Positions 54,559 through 63,892 of a stretch of 64,000 nt of DNA are shown here, one piece after another. Below the pieces are notes generated by a model. The model worked only from the letters and a program-made list of their open reading frames with translations, made no database searches and had not been told where the DNA came from. Made by a program: the position numbers and the translations under genes. Every line of letters begins with the position of its first letter. Position 1 is the stretch's first letter. The stretch lies in the NCBI GenBank assembly GCA_037974335.1, contig CM075761.1, forward strand, positions 12,079,543 to 12,143,542. The letters run 5' to 3'. This DNA comes from Prionace glauca (Eukaryota > Chordata > Chondrichthyes > Carcharhiniformes > Carcharhinidae).

Positions 54559-54911
54559 ATCCTACTGAACCTCTCCCGTTTCCATCGACGATGCAAAGAT
54601 CATCGCCAGGGGCTCTGCAATCACTTCCCTCACCTCCCACAATAACCTGGGGTACATCCCATCCGGTCCCGGCGACTACAGGGGATGTCAGGGGTAAGTG
54701 TTTCACTCGGAGGGCCGTGAGTGAGTGGAATCGGCTGCAGTCGGCGGTGGTGGAGGCGAACTCGCTGGGGTTTTTTAAAAGACTTCTGGATGAGTACATG
54801 GGATTTAATGGGATTGGGAGTTACAGATAGTTTTATGCCTTGGTAGGTACAGATGTGATCGGCACAACATGTGGGCCGAAGGGCCTGTTTGTGCTGTAGT
54901 GTTCTATGTTC
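54559..54911 (+). mobile_element. CR1 LINE, type II, with 5' inversion
   Basis: 54559-54675 is RT-region sequence in minus orientation (SPGPDGMYPR and IAEPLAMIFAS region). 54676-54911 is the ORF2 C-terminal end and 3' UTR in plus orientation (DVRGKCFTRRAVSEWNRLQS to GFNGIGSYR), finishing with TGTAGTGTTCTATGTTC. Two parts of one element in opposite orientation and missing the middle is the hallmark of a twin-primed insertion. Confidence 0.85.
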
Positions 54912-55220
54912 ATTCAGTTTCACAATCAAATGCATATGTATAAATCGGATGAATGTGGGGATCACTTCTGCACCACCTCTATCCCATGAGTAAACACTTT
55001 CCTCGCGATTTCACTGTCATCTTTATTAAAGACGATATTATTCATACTCCGAGTAGTTCATCCTGTTCAATCCCCACAGATGGGCCTAAACTGCCTCCAT
55101 CTACCCTAATGATTGATTCCAAAACCTTGCATACCCATCTGCTACTTTTAGCCTTGTCTTTCCCGGAGGACAGAAGGATGGTTACTCAATGCTTGTTCTG
55201 ATGGACATAACTATCCAACT
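54912..55220. other. No recognised feature
   Basis: Unassigned sequence between CR1 elements. Confidence 0.5.
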
Positions 55221-56555
55221 AAGAACAAAGAACAACACAGCTTGGGAAACAAGCCCTTCGGCCCAACGACCCCGCACCGCCATTTTAGCATTAGGAGTCC
55301 CCTCTCCACCCATGATCCTTGTCTATGCTTCCGGCATTCCACATTGAGGGGAGATTAATTTAGGTACAATTTACTACATCAATCAGCCTAACAGCACATC
55401 TTTGGGGTCTGGGAGCAAACCGGAACACCCAGAGAAAACCCACGCAAGCACGGGGAGAATGCACAAACTCCCACAGACACCGGCCCAAATCCATGTATCT
55501 GCGCAGTAAACAGTGATAGTCACTGAGCTGTCGTGTTGCCCAGTATCTGGTCCAGTTTCAGCGTACACTAACGAAATGAAGTACTAGGCTATTCTCGAAA
55601 CATCCAAGAGCATCCCTCGTACGACCCATCGCGTATATGCCCCTCGGACAACAAGGTGGACCAAATCACCTGTGGATTAAAAGAGAAAAACATCAGTCCC
55701 ATCCACATCCTTATACACACATTCAAGGGAATTCCCAGAAACTCAAAAGTAAAACAAGTGAGCCAGAAAATATGTTGCACGGTCGATAGGAATCAATTGA
55801 TTCCCAGGGATGTCCCAAGGCTCCTGAACCTTATTTAAAACAATCTCCTATATCCCTCCATCTCCATCCCGCTCATGTGCCTGCCTAAGTTTCTCTTAAA
55901 CAACTCCAGCGTGCCTGCCTCCACCACCTTACGTGGCAATGCATTCCATACCCCCACTACCCTCTGTGTGAAAGACCTCCCTCTAACATCCGAATTATAC
56001 GTCGCCCCCCTCACCCTCAGCCCGTGGCCCCACGTAATGTGTGTTTCGAATCCAGGAAAAAGCTTACCACTGTTTGCTCTATCTATACCTTTCACAATCT
56101 TACATACCTCTATTAGATCTCCTCTCAGTCTCTGTCTTTCTCGGGAAAACAGTCCCAATTTGCCCAATCCTTCTTCATAACCCGGTCCTTCCAGCATCTG
56201 GTAAACCTCCTCTGCACTTTCTCCAGGGTCTCCACGTCTTTCCGGTAGTAAGGCGACCAGAACTGGACGCAGTGCTCCAAATGCGGCCTAACCAAAGTTC
56301 CGTACAACTGCAACATTGGACTCCAGATCTTTTACTCTATACCCCTTCCAATCAAGGCCAAAACACCACAAGCTTCCTTCACAACTTTCTCCAGCTGTCC
56401 TGCCACCTTCAAAGACTTGTGCACTTGCATCCCCAGGTCCGTCTATGTTTCTATACTCTTTATAGGTCTACCCTTTATCATGTAACTCCCCCCAACATTA
56501 TTTCTCCCAAAATGCATCACCTCACTGTCTGCCAGTCCAGCCATCTTAGTGTCAT
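55221..56555 (-). mobile_element. CR1 LINE, type III, outer element (main part)
   Basis: The tail AGAACAAAGAACAACACAGC starts at 55221. The 3' UTR has its SINE-like block at 55400-55480. The C-terminus is decayed (FQVEAGTLELFKRNLGRHMS). It is internally deleted near 56524 and interrupted at 56555. The GTTCTTT-type tail and family UTR match others, but this copy is more diverged. Confidence 0.9.
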
Positions 56556-56742
56556 ACAAAGAACAAAGAACAAAGAACAACCCAGCACGGGAAACAGCCC
56601 CTTCGGCCCAAGGAGCCCGCGCCGCCGCATCCTCCTACACCTATTCTATCCTGCGTGTCTACGAATGGAACCCCTAACTTAGCCAGATTCAGGGGAGAAT
56701 AGTGTCAATTTGGTAAAACCAATCAGCCTAAGAGCACATCTT
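56556..56742 (-). mobile_element. CR1 type III 3' fragment nested in another CR1
   Basis: It contains only the tail (three AACAAAG units) and part of the 3' UTR. TGTCAT on both sides (56550-56555 and 56743-56748) is the target-site duplication, and the host CR1 continues across it. Confidence 0.92.
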
Positions 56743-56858
56743 TGTCATCTGCAATCTTGCTGATTACACCACGTACTCCCTCTTCCAAGTCATTTATTTA
56801 TATTACAAATAGAAGAGGTCCCAGTACTGAGCCCTACTGCACACCACTGGTGAGTAGG
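56743..56858 (-). mobile_element. CR1 LINE, type III, outer element (continued)
   Basis: It continues the outer CR1 at the FADDTKM codons (TGTCATCTGCAATCTTGCTG) to the SGVPQGS region (GCACACCACTGGTGA) and is truncated there. Confidence 0.88.
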
Positions 56859-57293
56859 CCCGTCCAGGTCCTGACCCAACATTTGTTGCGTGGTGTCCAT
56901 TAAACCGCGTTTTCAGACATTGATTACCATCCGGGTACCTATACAGGCGTCGGATATCTTTCAATCAGGTCCATTGCCTGAATAATCCAGGAATGAACAT
57001 TGAGGCAATATTGTTCACAAAATGTCTACGTACTATCAACACATTATTTTCTTCTGAGGAGTAAGATGTACCAGGGAATCACGGAAGGGTGTTTTTAATG
57101 TCTGCATAACCCGATGAACAGACACAAAACGCGGAGAATCTCTCATTATCAATGAGGCGCAAGATTAAGTGTATCACTTCAGCGGACATTAAGTGTTTCT
57201 TGTTAACTAGTCTCTGTTAGGATTGATGATTCTATTGCACTACAGGAGGCGTTGGAGGTTTTCCACCATAGGGAATGTTTCAGGGGATAGGAA
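56859..57293. other. No recognised feature
   Basis: Apparently single-copy sequence without supported coding frames. Confidence 0.5.
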
Positions 57294-57693
57294 GAACATA
57301 GAACATTACAGCGCAGAACAGGCCCTTCGGCCCACGATGTTGCGCCGACCAGTTACAAAACAATGACCCACTAGCCTAAACCAATCCCTTTTCATCCATA
57401 AACCTATCCACAGATCTTTTAAACGCCCCCAAACTAGGTGCATTTACAACTGCAGCTGGCAGGGCATTCCAGTCCCTCACCACCCTCTGGGTAAAGAACC
57501 TACCCCTGACATCTGTCCTATAACTACCCCCCCTTAATTTAAAATCGTGCCCCCTCGTGTTAGCTTTCTCCATCCTAGGAAAAAGGCTATCACTATCTAC
57601 CCTGTCTAAACCTCTAATCATCTTATATGTTTCAATGAGATCCCCTCTTAGCCGCCTTCTTTCCAGCGAAAACAACCCCAAATCTCTCAATCT
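57294..57693 (-). mobile_element. CR1 type I 3' fragment
   Basis: An intact end of ORF2 (57376-57690, [20 protein letters not shown] to DRFMDEKGLV, 104 residues without a break) plus UTR and GAACATAGAACATTACAGCG tail. This is a young-looking, strongly 5'-truncated copy. Confidence 0.93.
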
Positions 57694-57782
57694 TTCATAA
57701 ACAATAAAACTGTGAACTGGAAATCGTTGGCCTGATCATTGATGGATAAGTAAATTCCAATATAACCTCTATCTCCCAGCCT

Positions 57783-58462
57783 GCAGGTGCAGCAGGTGGT
57801 CAGGAAGGCGAATGGGATGCTGGCCTTCATAGCGAGGTGGATTGAATGTAAAAGTAGGGAGGTCTTGCTGCAGCTGTATAGGGCATTGGTGAGGCCGCAG
57901 CTGGAGTACTGTGTGCAGTTTTGGTCGCCGCACTTACGCAAGGATATTTTGGCCTTGGAGGGAGTGCAGAGGAGGTTTACTTGGCTGATACCGGAGTTGA
58001 GGTGGTTGAGCTATGACGAGAGGCTGAATAAACCAGGCTTGTACTGGTTAGAGTTTAGAAGAATGAGGGGAGATCTCATTGAGAAATATAAGATGATGAA
58101 TGGGATGGATAGGATAGAGGTGGAGAGACTCTTGCCGCTCAGAAAGGACAGTAGGACTAGGGGGCACAGCCTCAAGATAAAGGGGGGCGGTTGAGAACGG
58201 AGTTGAGGAGGAACTTCTTTACTCAAAGGGTGGTGAATCTCTGGAATTCTCAGCCCGTTGAAGTGGTGGAGGCTGCCTCGCTAAATATTTTTAAGACGCG
58301 GGTTGATGGGTTTTTGATAAGCGAGGGGATTAAGGGTTATGGGGAGTGGGCGGGAATGTGGAACTGAGCCACGACAGATCAGCCATGATCTTATTGAATG
58401 GCGGGGCAGGCTCGAAGGGCTGGATGGTCTACTCCGGCTCCTATTTCTTATGTTCTTATGTT
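57783..58462 (+). mobile_element. CR1 LINE, type IV, 3' portion
   Basis: ORF2 from QQVVRKANGMLAFIARWIEC to DSRTRGHSLKIKGGG (57787-58194) then broken by a one-base change. FFTQRVVNLWNSQ-type sequence continues to about 58330. The 3' UTR and CTTATGTTCTTATGTTC tail are complete. Confidence 0.92.
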
Positions 58463-58611
58463 CATAACCCAGACAATCATTCTCAAATTAAACATAACTT
58501 ATTTGGCCGTAAAATCATACCTAACATATATTGCAAACTGGTTCTACAGAAATCTGTTAAGACTGATAATTAGACTTCCTGGAGGGTGCAGGACGGGTTA
58601 ACTTAACTCTC

Positions 58612-58751
58612 CTAAACATAAGAACATAAGAAATAGGAGCAGGAGTAGGCCATCTAGCCTTTCGAGCATTCCCCGCCATTCAATAGGATCATGGCTGATC
58701 TGAAGTGGATCAGTTCCACTTTCCCGCTTTCTCCCCATAACCCTTAATTCC
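58612..58751 (-). mobile_element. CR1 type IV 3' end fragment
   Basis: The tail AACATAAGAACATAAGAAAT is followed by UTR (GGAGCAGGAGTAGGCCATCT) and codons for the end of ORF2. Confidence 0.9.
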
Positions 58752-58814
58752 AAGGGTTGAAACAAAGAATGAAACAAATTCATTCATTCAGAAATTTAGT
58801 GGGCTGTGTATGAT

Positions 58815-59004
58815 TTGACACGACCCGATTTATTATTGGCATACGTATCGGGATACATTGAAAAGTATTGTTTCTTGTGCGCTACACAGGCACAACATAC
58901 CGATCATAAAGTACATAGACTTGATTTATCATTGTCACGTGTATTGGGGCACAGTGAAAAGTATTACTTCCTACATACCATCCAGGCAAAGCATGCCGTT
59001 CACA
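58815..59004 (+). repeat. Two-copy dispersed repeat, about 92-bp period
   Basis: Two adjacent similar pieces (58823-58910 and 58916-59003) share GATTTATTATTGGCATACGT/GATTTATCATTGTCACGTGT, then CAGTGAAAAGTATT and CAGGCA(C/A)AACAT or CAAAGCATGCCGTTCACA. Function is unknown. Confidence 0.75.
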
Positions 59005-59190
59005 ATGCGTTAGCACTGCTGTCTCACAGAGCCAGGGCCTGAAGTTCAATTCCAGCCTTGGGTAACTGTCTGTGTGGAGCCTCGAGCTCTTCTTTTCTCG
59101 ACCTGGATTTCCTCTGGGTGTTTCACTTTCCTCTCACAGTATGAAAAGCATGCTGGTTTGGGGCATTGACCTTCTCTGCACCTAAACAGG
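59005..59190 (+). mobile_element. HE1-type SINE, 3'-truncated
   Basis: Head GTTAGCACTGCTGTCTCACA, box-B-like GTTCAATTCCAGC, body CTGTCTGTGTGGAGCC and TTTCCTCTCACAGT. The tail is lost or decayed after 59190. Confidence 0.82.
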
Positions 59191-59353
59191 AGCCAAAGTG
59201 TGGAGGATGGTTAGGAATGAAAGTTTCGAAACAAGAGCGAGTTATTTATGCATTATTGAATAATGGCACAAGTAGGCTGACACTAACAGTGCAATGACAC
59301 CTGTGTGAAAAAAAACCCTCGTCTGCACACTCTGTTGCCTGTTCTGGGACAAT

Positions 59354-59765
59354 AGTCATGATGTAGAGATGCTGGCGTTGGACTGGGGTAAACACAGTAA
59401 GAAGTCTCACAACACCAGGTTAGAGTCTAACCAGTTTATTTGATAGATGGAGATCTGTAACCCCCCTGACTTGACTGGGCTTGTAAAATCTAACTTACTG
59501 TCCTATCTGGAAACAATACACATCTCTTTAACCTGTGCTAATTCTATCTCCACTCACATTGTCTGCATCTTTTAGACTTGAAGAGGAGGTTAGCTGTAAA
59601 ACTTGCATTCTAATCAGTATTCAGTAAACTGTGTGTGTCTTTATATCCCCTTCTTTGATCAGAACCTGCCACACACCTGACGAAGGAACACCGTTTCCGA
59701 AAGCTTGTGTTATTACTATCAAATAAACTGGTTGGACTCTAATCTGGTGTTGTGAGATGTCTTAC
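59354..59765 (+). mobile_element. Non-autonomous Penelope-like element with inverted termini
   Basis: It begins with GATGCTGGCGTTGGACTGGG and ACACCAGGTTAGAGTCTAAC and ends with the inverted equivalents (GGTTGGACTCTAATCTGGTG). The core CTGACGA...GAAA is at 59677-59702. No ORF is present. It is a different sequence variety from the 35.5-kb element. Confidence 0.85.
59677..59702 (+). ncRNA. Hammerhead-ribozyme-like core, variant stem II
   Basis: CTGACGA, A, GGAA...TTCC stem, GAAA. The stem bases differ from the 35.6-kb copy but still pair. Confidence 0.6.
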
Positions 59766-59901
59766 TGGAACAATAGGCCAGTGCACCTATCCAGCACGTC
59801 AATCGGGCTGTGGGAGGAAACTGGAGCACCTGGAGGAAACCCACACAGACACGGGGAGACAATGCAAGCTCCGCCCAGTCAGTGACCTGAGCCCAGAAAC
59901 A
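59766..59901 (-). mobile_element. HE1-type SINE, part 1 (interrupted)
   Basis: On the minus strand: body GTGTCTGTGTGGGTTTCCTC, CACAGCCCGATT-type sequence. It is interrupted at 59901 by a Penelope terminus and continues at 60054. Confidence 0.8.
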
Positions 59902-60053
59902 TCAATCAGTAATCTCTAAACTATCTGTGCTTTATATGCTCTGCCTGAGGCCAGCACTCTCCATTCACTGACGAAGGGGCTAACCCCGAAAGCTTGTGAG
60001 TCTATTATCAAATAAATCGGTTGGACTAAAACCTGGTGTTGTCAGACTTTTGA
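59902..60053 (+). mobile_element. Penelope-like solo terminus inserted in a SINE
   Basis: It contains TGCTTTATATGCTCTGCCTG, the core at 59968-59991, and ends TGTCAGACTTTTGA. The 10-bp sequence CCCAGAAACA flanks it (59892-59901 and 60054-60063). Confidence 0.92.
59968..59991 (+). ncRNA. Hammerhead-ribozyme-like core, third stem II variant
   Basis: CTGACGA, A, GGGG...CCCC stem around a CTAA loop, GAAA. Confidence 0.6.
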
Positions 60054-60110
60054 CCCAGAAACAACACCAGTTCCCTGAAACTGTGAGGCAGAAATGGTAA
60101 ATGCAGCAAA
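60054..60110 (-). mobile_element. HE1-type SINE, part 2
   Basis: It resumes the SINE head region on the minus strand (CCTCACAGTTTCAGGGAACT). Confidence 0.75.
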
Positions 60111-60113
60111 ACA

Positions 60114-60849
60114 GTCAGCCTGGGGCCGTGGCCAGGAGGGCAAATACAGGTTGTCCAGCTTTCAAATCCTCTCAGCTACTTCCATTTATTTCAAACAGAA
60201 AGCAAACTTCCTGATTTCTTCCTGTGCGTTCGTGTAGACATTACACAGTGCGATCCCAGTGAGGCGCTGGTGAAGGTATTAATTCCAACATTAATGAGCC
60301 ACATGAATCTGAATGTGAAGAGCCTGGTAGAAAGGATTACTGACAAAATGGGTTCTGAAATGAGCAGTGAGTGCTGAGCCTCACTGAGGGCCTGAACTAT
60401 TTTGCACAAACGCTTGAGTCGGTAGAGGCAGCCGCAGAGAGCGGGGGTCGACAGCAAAGAGGCTCATTGCCTGTGACCGCAGCTGTTTGCTGTGAGGGTC
60501 AGAACACCCTTACTCACAGCCCATTCGGTGCTTTGCAAAACGCCCTGAGGGAAGGAGATCGCTGACCAAGATTCCGACTATTTCACCACCTGATGCTCGC
60601 GGTGGAAAATGACGTTCGAGCGGAAGCTGTCAGTGTATTTCCTGTTTTAATACTTGTAGTGCTTTAGGCACAGAACTGCCTGCAGTGCCCAAATGCTGGG
60701 GCTAAGTGTTAGAATACAGATTGATAAGTGTGTCCAGTCTGGGGTGTATTAGATCAAACAGAGAACAGGCTAGTAGATAATTTGAGAGAGAGAAACCTCA
60801 CGGAAACAGCATCAACTCGCCCGTGCCGACTAAGTTATCAAACCGGAAG
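60114..60849 (+). repeat. Tandem-duplicated block, copy 1
   Basis: It is homologous to 61213-61905 with an offset of 1086 bp at the CAGTGCGATCCCAGTGAG landmark. Shared later landmarks are GCCTCACTGAGGG(C/T)CTGAAC, CCTGTGACCGC and AACAGAGAACAGGCT. It contains a candidate exon. Confidence 0.85.
60249..60377 (+). CDS. Candidate exon, duplicated, copy 1 (unidentified protein)
   Basis: After CACAG the frame reads CDPSEALVKVLIPTLMSHMN, LNVKSLVERITDKMGSEMSSEC and stops at 60375: 42 codons. A candidate acceptor ACACAG is common to both copies, and the preceding codons (VRVDITQ) also align with copy 2. The peptide looks helical and I know no family for it. A GTGAGT donor-like sequence lies inside the last codons (60367), so the exon may end there. 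Between the copies, 12 of 34 aligned codons differ, seven of them changing the residue by my hand count, so purifying selection is not evident. It may be a host exon, or a fragment of an unrecognised repeat. Confidence 0.35.
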   Translation, partial: CDPSEALVKVLIPTLMSHMNLNVKSLVERITDKMGSEMSSEC

Positions 60850-61080
60850 TGATCCAATTTGCCTGCGTTTGGGCCATATTCCTATAAACCTTTTCCATCC
60901 ATGTACCTGTTCAAGTTTCTTTTAAATGTTGTATTGTGCCCACCTCTACCACCTCCCCTGGCTGCTCATTCCATAAACGCACCCACATTTTGTGTGAAAA
61001 GGTTTCTCCTCAAAGCCCTTTTCATCGCTCCCCTCTCAAATTCAAGCTCTGGTCTTTCGTTTTAGACTTTCCTATGCTGG
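60850..61080 (-). mobile_element. Old CR1-like 3' fragment, copy 1
   Basis: On the minus strand a decayed ORF2 C-terminus (region of FFTQ...VVPIWNEL; TTTTGTGTGAAAAGGTTTCT). It is matched by a sister fragment at 61920-62185, so it belongs to the duplicated block. Confidence 0.55.
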
Positions 61081-61084
61081 ATAA

Positions 61085-61212
61085 CAGACAGCCGGACGAA
61101 AACGGCACAGACACGGGAAGAACGTGCAGGCTCCGTTCAGACCGTGACCCAGGCCGGGAATCGAACCCAGATCCTTGGAATTGTGAGACATCAATGCAAA
61201 CCGCAGTAATAC
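61085..61212 (-). mobile_element. HE1-type SINE fragment
   Basis: On the minus strand: GGGTTCGATTCCCGGCCTGG (box B), GTCACGGTCTGAACGGAGCC-type body. It is the counterpart of the SINE at 59766-60110, so it lies in the duplicated block. Confidence 0.8.
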
Positions 61213-61905
61213 AGTAAATGTGGGGTGCAGCTGGGAGGGCAATTGGCGAATTCCCATGTCCCCCTCTGCTCCTCCCACCAATTTCCAGCACTTTTCCTGA
61301 ATTGTTACAGTGTCTTTGTGTGGATGTTATACAGTGCGATCCCAGTGAGCTGCTGGTGAAGGGGCTGACCCCTACATTAATGAGTTACATTAATATGAAT
61401 GTGAAGAGACTGGTGGAAAGGATTACTGATAAAATGGTTCCGAAATGAGTAGAGAGTGTGGTGCCTCACTGAGGGTCTGAACTATTTTGCAGAATTGCTT
61501 GATCTTGAAGGATGAAGACAGCTGAGAACCAGCTCCGGCAGCAAAGAGACGCATTTCCTGTGACCGCGGCTGATCGCTGTGATTCTCAAAATACTCTAAT
61601 CCACAGCCCAACTGGGGCTCTGCAACATGAACTGAGGTACGGAGTTGATTGGCCAAGATTCTGATCACCTCATCACCTGATGCTTGAGATGGAAAAATGA
61701 TGTTCTTGCCAGAAGTTGTCAGGGCCTTTCCTTTTTCTACAGTTGAGGGGCTTCATGAACAGAACTGCATAAGGTGGCCAAACACTGGAACTCAGTGTTA
61801 AACTGCAGGTTAAGGAGCGTTACCTGCCGGGGGTGGATTGGAGTAAACAGAGAACAGGCTTGCGTAGAATTAGAGGGAGAGGTGCAGCATGGGAACAGAT
61901 CCTTC
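61213..61905 (+). repeat. Tandem-duplicated block, copy 2
   Basis: Counterpart of 60114-60849. The whole unit (SINE, candidate exon block and old CR1 piece) appears twice, and only copy 1 has the Penelope insertion. Confidence 0.85.
61335..61448 (+). CDS. Candidate exon, duplicated, copy 2 (unidentified protein)
   Basis: After ATACAG it reads CDPSELLVKGLTPTLMSYIN, MNVKRLVERITDKMVPK, stop at 61446: 37 codons plus stop. It aligns with copy 1 residue by residue (LVERITDKM identical). Upstream codons VDVIQ are also aligned. The protein family is unknown. Confidence 0.35.
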   Translation, partial: CDPSELLVKGLTPTLMSYINMNVKRLVERITDKMVPK

Positions 61906-61919
61906 GGCCTAACTCGTCC

Positions 61920-62185
61920 TTGTTGACCAGGTTTCCGAAATTGAACCAATCCTAAATTCCTGTGCTTGGCCAAATCCCTCTCCATCTTCTCCGTCCATTG
62001 ACCTGTACAAATGTTTTTTTTAAATGTTGTAATTACACCTGCCACTAACACCCCCTCTGAAAGCTCATTCCATATGGGTACCACGCTTTGTGTGAAGCAG
62101 TTTACCCTCACACACCCCTTTATAAGTTTCCCCTCTCAACTTCGAGCTGTGCTCCTTAGTTTTTGTTTCCCAACTCCTTTTTACA
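61920..62185 (-). mobile_element. Old CR1-like 3' fragment, copy 2
   Basis: On the minus strand the frame reads MRVNCFTQSVVPIWNELSEG and GVITTFKKNICTGQWTEKME, a diverged CR1 ORF2 C-terminus (FFTQRVV..WNELP..VVEA..FK). Counterpart of 60850-61080. Confidence 0.65.
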
Positions 62186-62186
62186 A

Positions 62187-62250
62187 ACAAAGAACAACTC
62201 AGCACGGGAAACTGGCCTTTCGGCCCAAAGACCCCGAGCCGCCATTTTGA
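62187..62250 (-). mobile_element. CR1 type III tail fragment
   Basis: AAAGAACAACTCAGCACGGG followed by CCTTTCGGCCCAAAGACCCC, the last bases of a type III element only. Confidence 0.8.
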
Positions 62251-62585
62251 TGAATTTGCTTGTGCAATTCACTGGGAAAATACAAAACCCAACTGCAGGG
62301 GGCATAAATCTGTAACACCCATAAGTTTTCGTTTGTACAGATGACTTCATTTCAAACTGGGACGAACTGCCTTCATTTGCACCCCTCCATCGTACAAAGA
62401 GGAAATTCCGACGGTGGAATTAGTGCAGTTTGTTAGAAGGATAGCAGGACGGAACTATGATCAGTAACAGGAAAGGAATAACAGATTGGGTCTCTTTTTT
62501 ATTTAAGAACACAAGGCTGAGAGGTAACAGAATAGATGTCCTGAAAACTGGACGAGTAGCAATTATTCAGTAACAGTTTTCTGTT
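62251..62585. other. No recognised feature
   Basis: Short unassigned stretch. Confidence 0.5.
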
Positions 62586-62942
62586 GTGGGGAGGCGATGG
62601 CCTCCTGATATTTTCGCTAGACTGTTAACCCAGAAACACAGTTAAAGCTCTGGGGAAACGGTTAGAATCCTGACACGGGTGTTGATTTAAATTTGAGTTC
62701 TACACAATAATCTTGAATAAAGGATCTACTGATGAACATGAAACCATTGTTCACTGTCGGGAATGAACCGATCTGGTTCACTCAAGTCCTTTCGGGATGG
62801 AAATCTGCCGTCTTTACCCGGCCGGGCCTACATGCGACTTTACAGACACAGTAATTTGGTTCCAAAGTCTCAATGAATCTGAAATGCCCTCCATAAGTCA
62901 TGGGCAGTAAATGTTGGCCAGCCAGCACGCGCACGTCCCACA
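62586..62942 (+). mobile_element. Second tRNA-derived SINE family, near full length
   Basis: Head GGGGAGGCGATGGCCTCCTG, degenerate box B (CGGTTAGAATCC), body GAAATCTGCCGTCTTTACCC and end TGGGCAGTAAATGTTGGCCA, GCGCACGTCCCACAAAGG. Confidence 0.9.
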
Positions 62943-63761
62943 AAGGCGGAGATTGAGAGGGGACATGATAGAAGTATATAAGATAATGAAGGGAATGGAT
63001 AGAGTTAATAGTGAGAGACTGCTCCCTAGACTGGATACGAACACGAGAGGTCATCATTTAAGGGTGAGGGGGGAGAGGTATAATTTGGAGGTGAGAAGAA
63101 GGTTCTTTACGCAGAGAGTTGTGGGGGTCTGGAACGCGCTACCGAGTAGGGTGGTGGAGGCAGGAACGTTGGACTCGTTTAAGATGCAGTTAGATAGGCA
63201 CATGAGTGAAACGAGAATGGAGGGATATGGTAGGGGATATTAAATAGGGTTAAACCTCGGGAGACACCGGAAAGGCAGACTGTAAGATTAATATTTTTGT
63301 CTTTATTCCACAGGTGGAAGTCCACCTTGTGTCAAACGAGGGGCATTCACACGGCGGGTCGTGCGTGGGCTGCTCTTGGAAGTTCCAGGAGTGGCCTAGG
63401 ACTTCATGTCGGTGTGTGTGCTTGATCCTGGACCGGTAGATGGGCGCCGCAACAGCTCAGTGACTAGCACTGCTGGCTGTGCAGGCACATGGATTTGGGC
63501 CTGTGTCTGTGGGAGTTTGCGCATTCTCCCTGTGGTTGCGTGGGTTTCCTCCGGGCGCTCCGGTTTCCTCCTACACCCCAAAAATGTGCTCTCAGGCTCA
63601 TCGGTTTTTACCAAATTGACACCATTTCTTCCCTGAATTTGACTGAGTCGGGTTCAATTCATAGAAATGCAGGGTAGAATAGGTGTAGGGTGATGTGGCA
63701 GCGCGGGCTCGTTGGGCCGAAGGGCCTGTTTCCCGTGCTGGATTGTTCTTTGTTCTTTGTA
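62943..63761 (+). mobile_element. CR1 LINE, type III, 3' portion
   Basis: It starts GGCGGAGATTGAGAGGGGAC (RRLRGDMIEVYKIMK) and is open to the ORF2 stop (GYGRGY at 63243). The 3' UTR has the SINE-like block at 63510-63600 and a GTTCTTTG tail. It is similar to 49587-51817, which lacks the tail. Confidence 0.94.
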
Positions 63762-63892
63762 AATGCTTAAAAATGTAGATATTTAAACTTAAAAAACGTT
63801 AACCCATCCTTCATGCTGCATCTATCGAATAGCACACTCTGACCTACAATGGAGAAATGTTAATTATTGCACTCTACCAATTTGTGCACTGG
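63762..63892. other. No recognised feature
   Basis: Short AT-rich stretch after the LINE tail. Confidence 0.5.

Noticed and set aside
6500-57000. Many antisense frames over CR1 copies (for example 7027-7386, 14143-14649, 20032-20379)
   Set aside because: They mirror ORF2 on the other strand. The motif-bearing frame is always the CR1 orientation.
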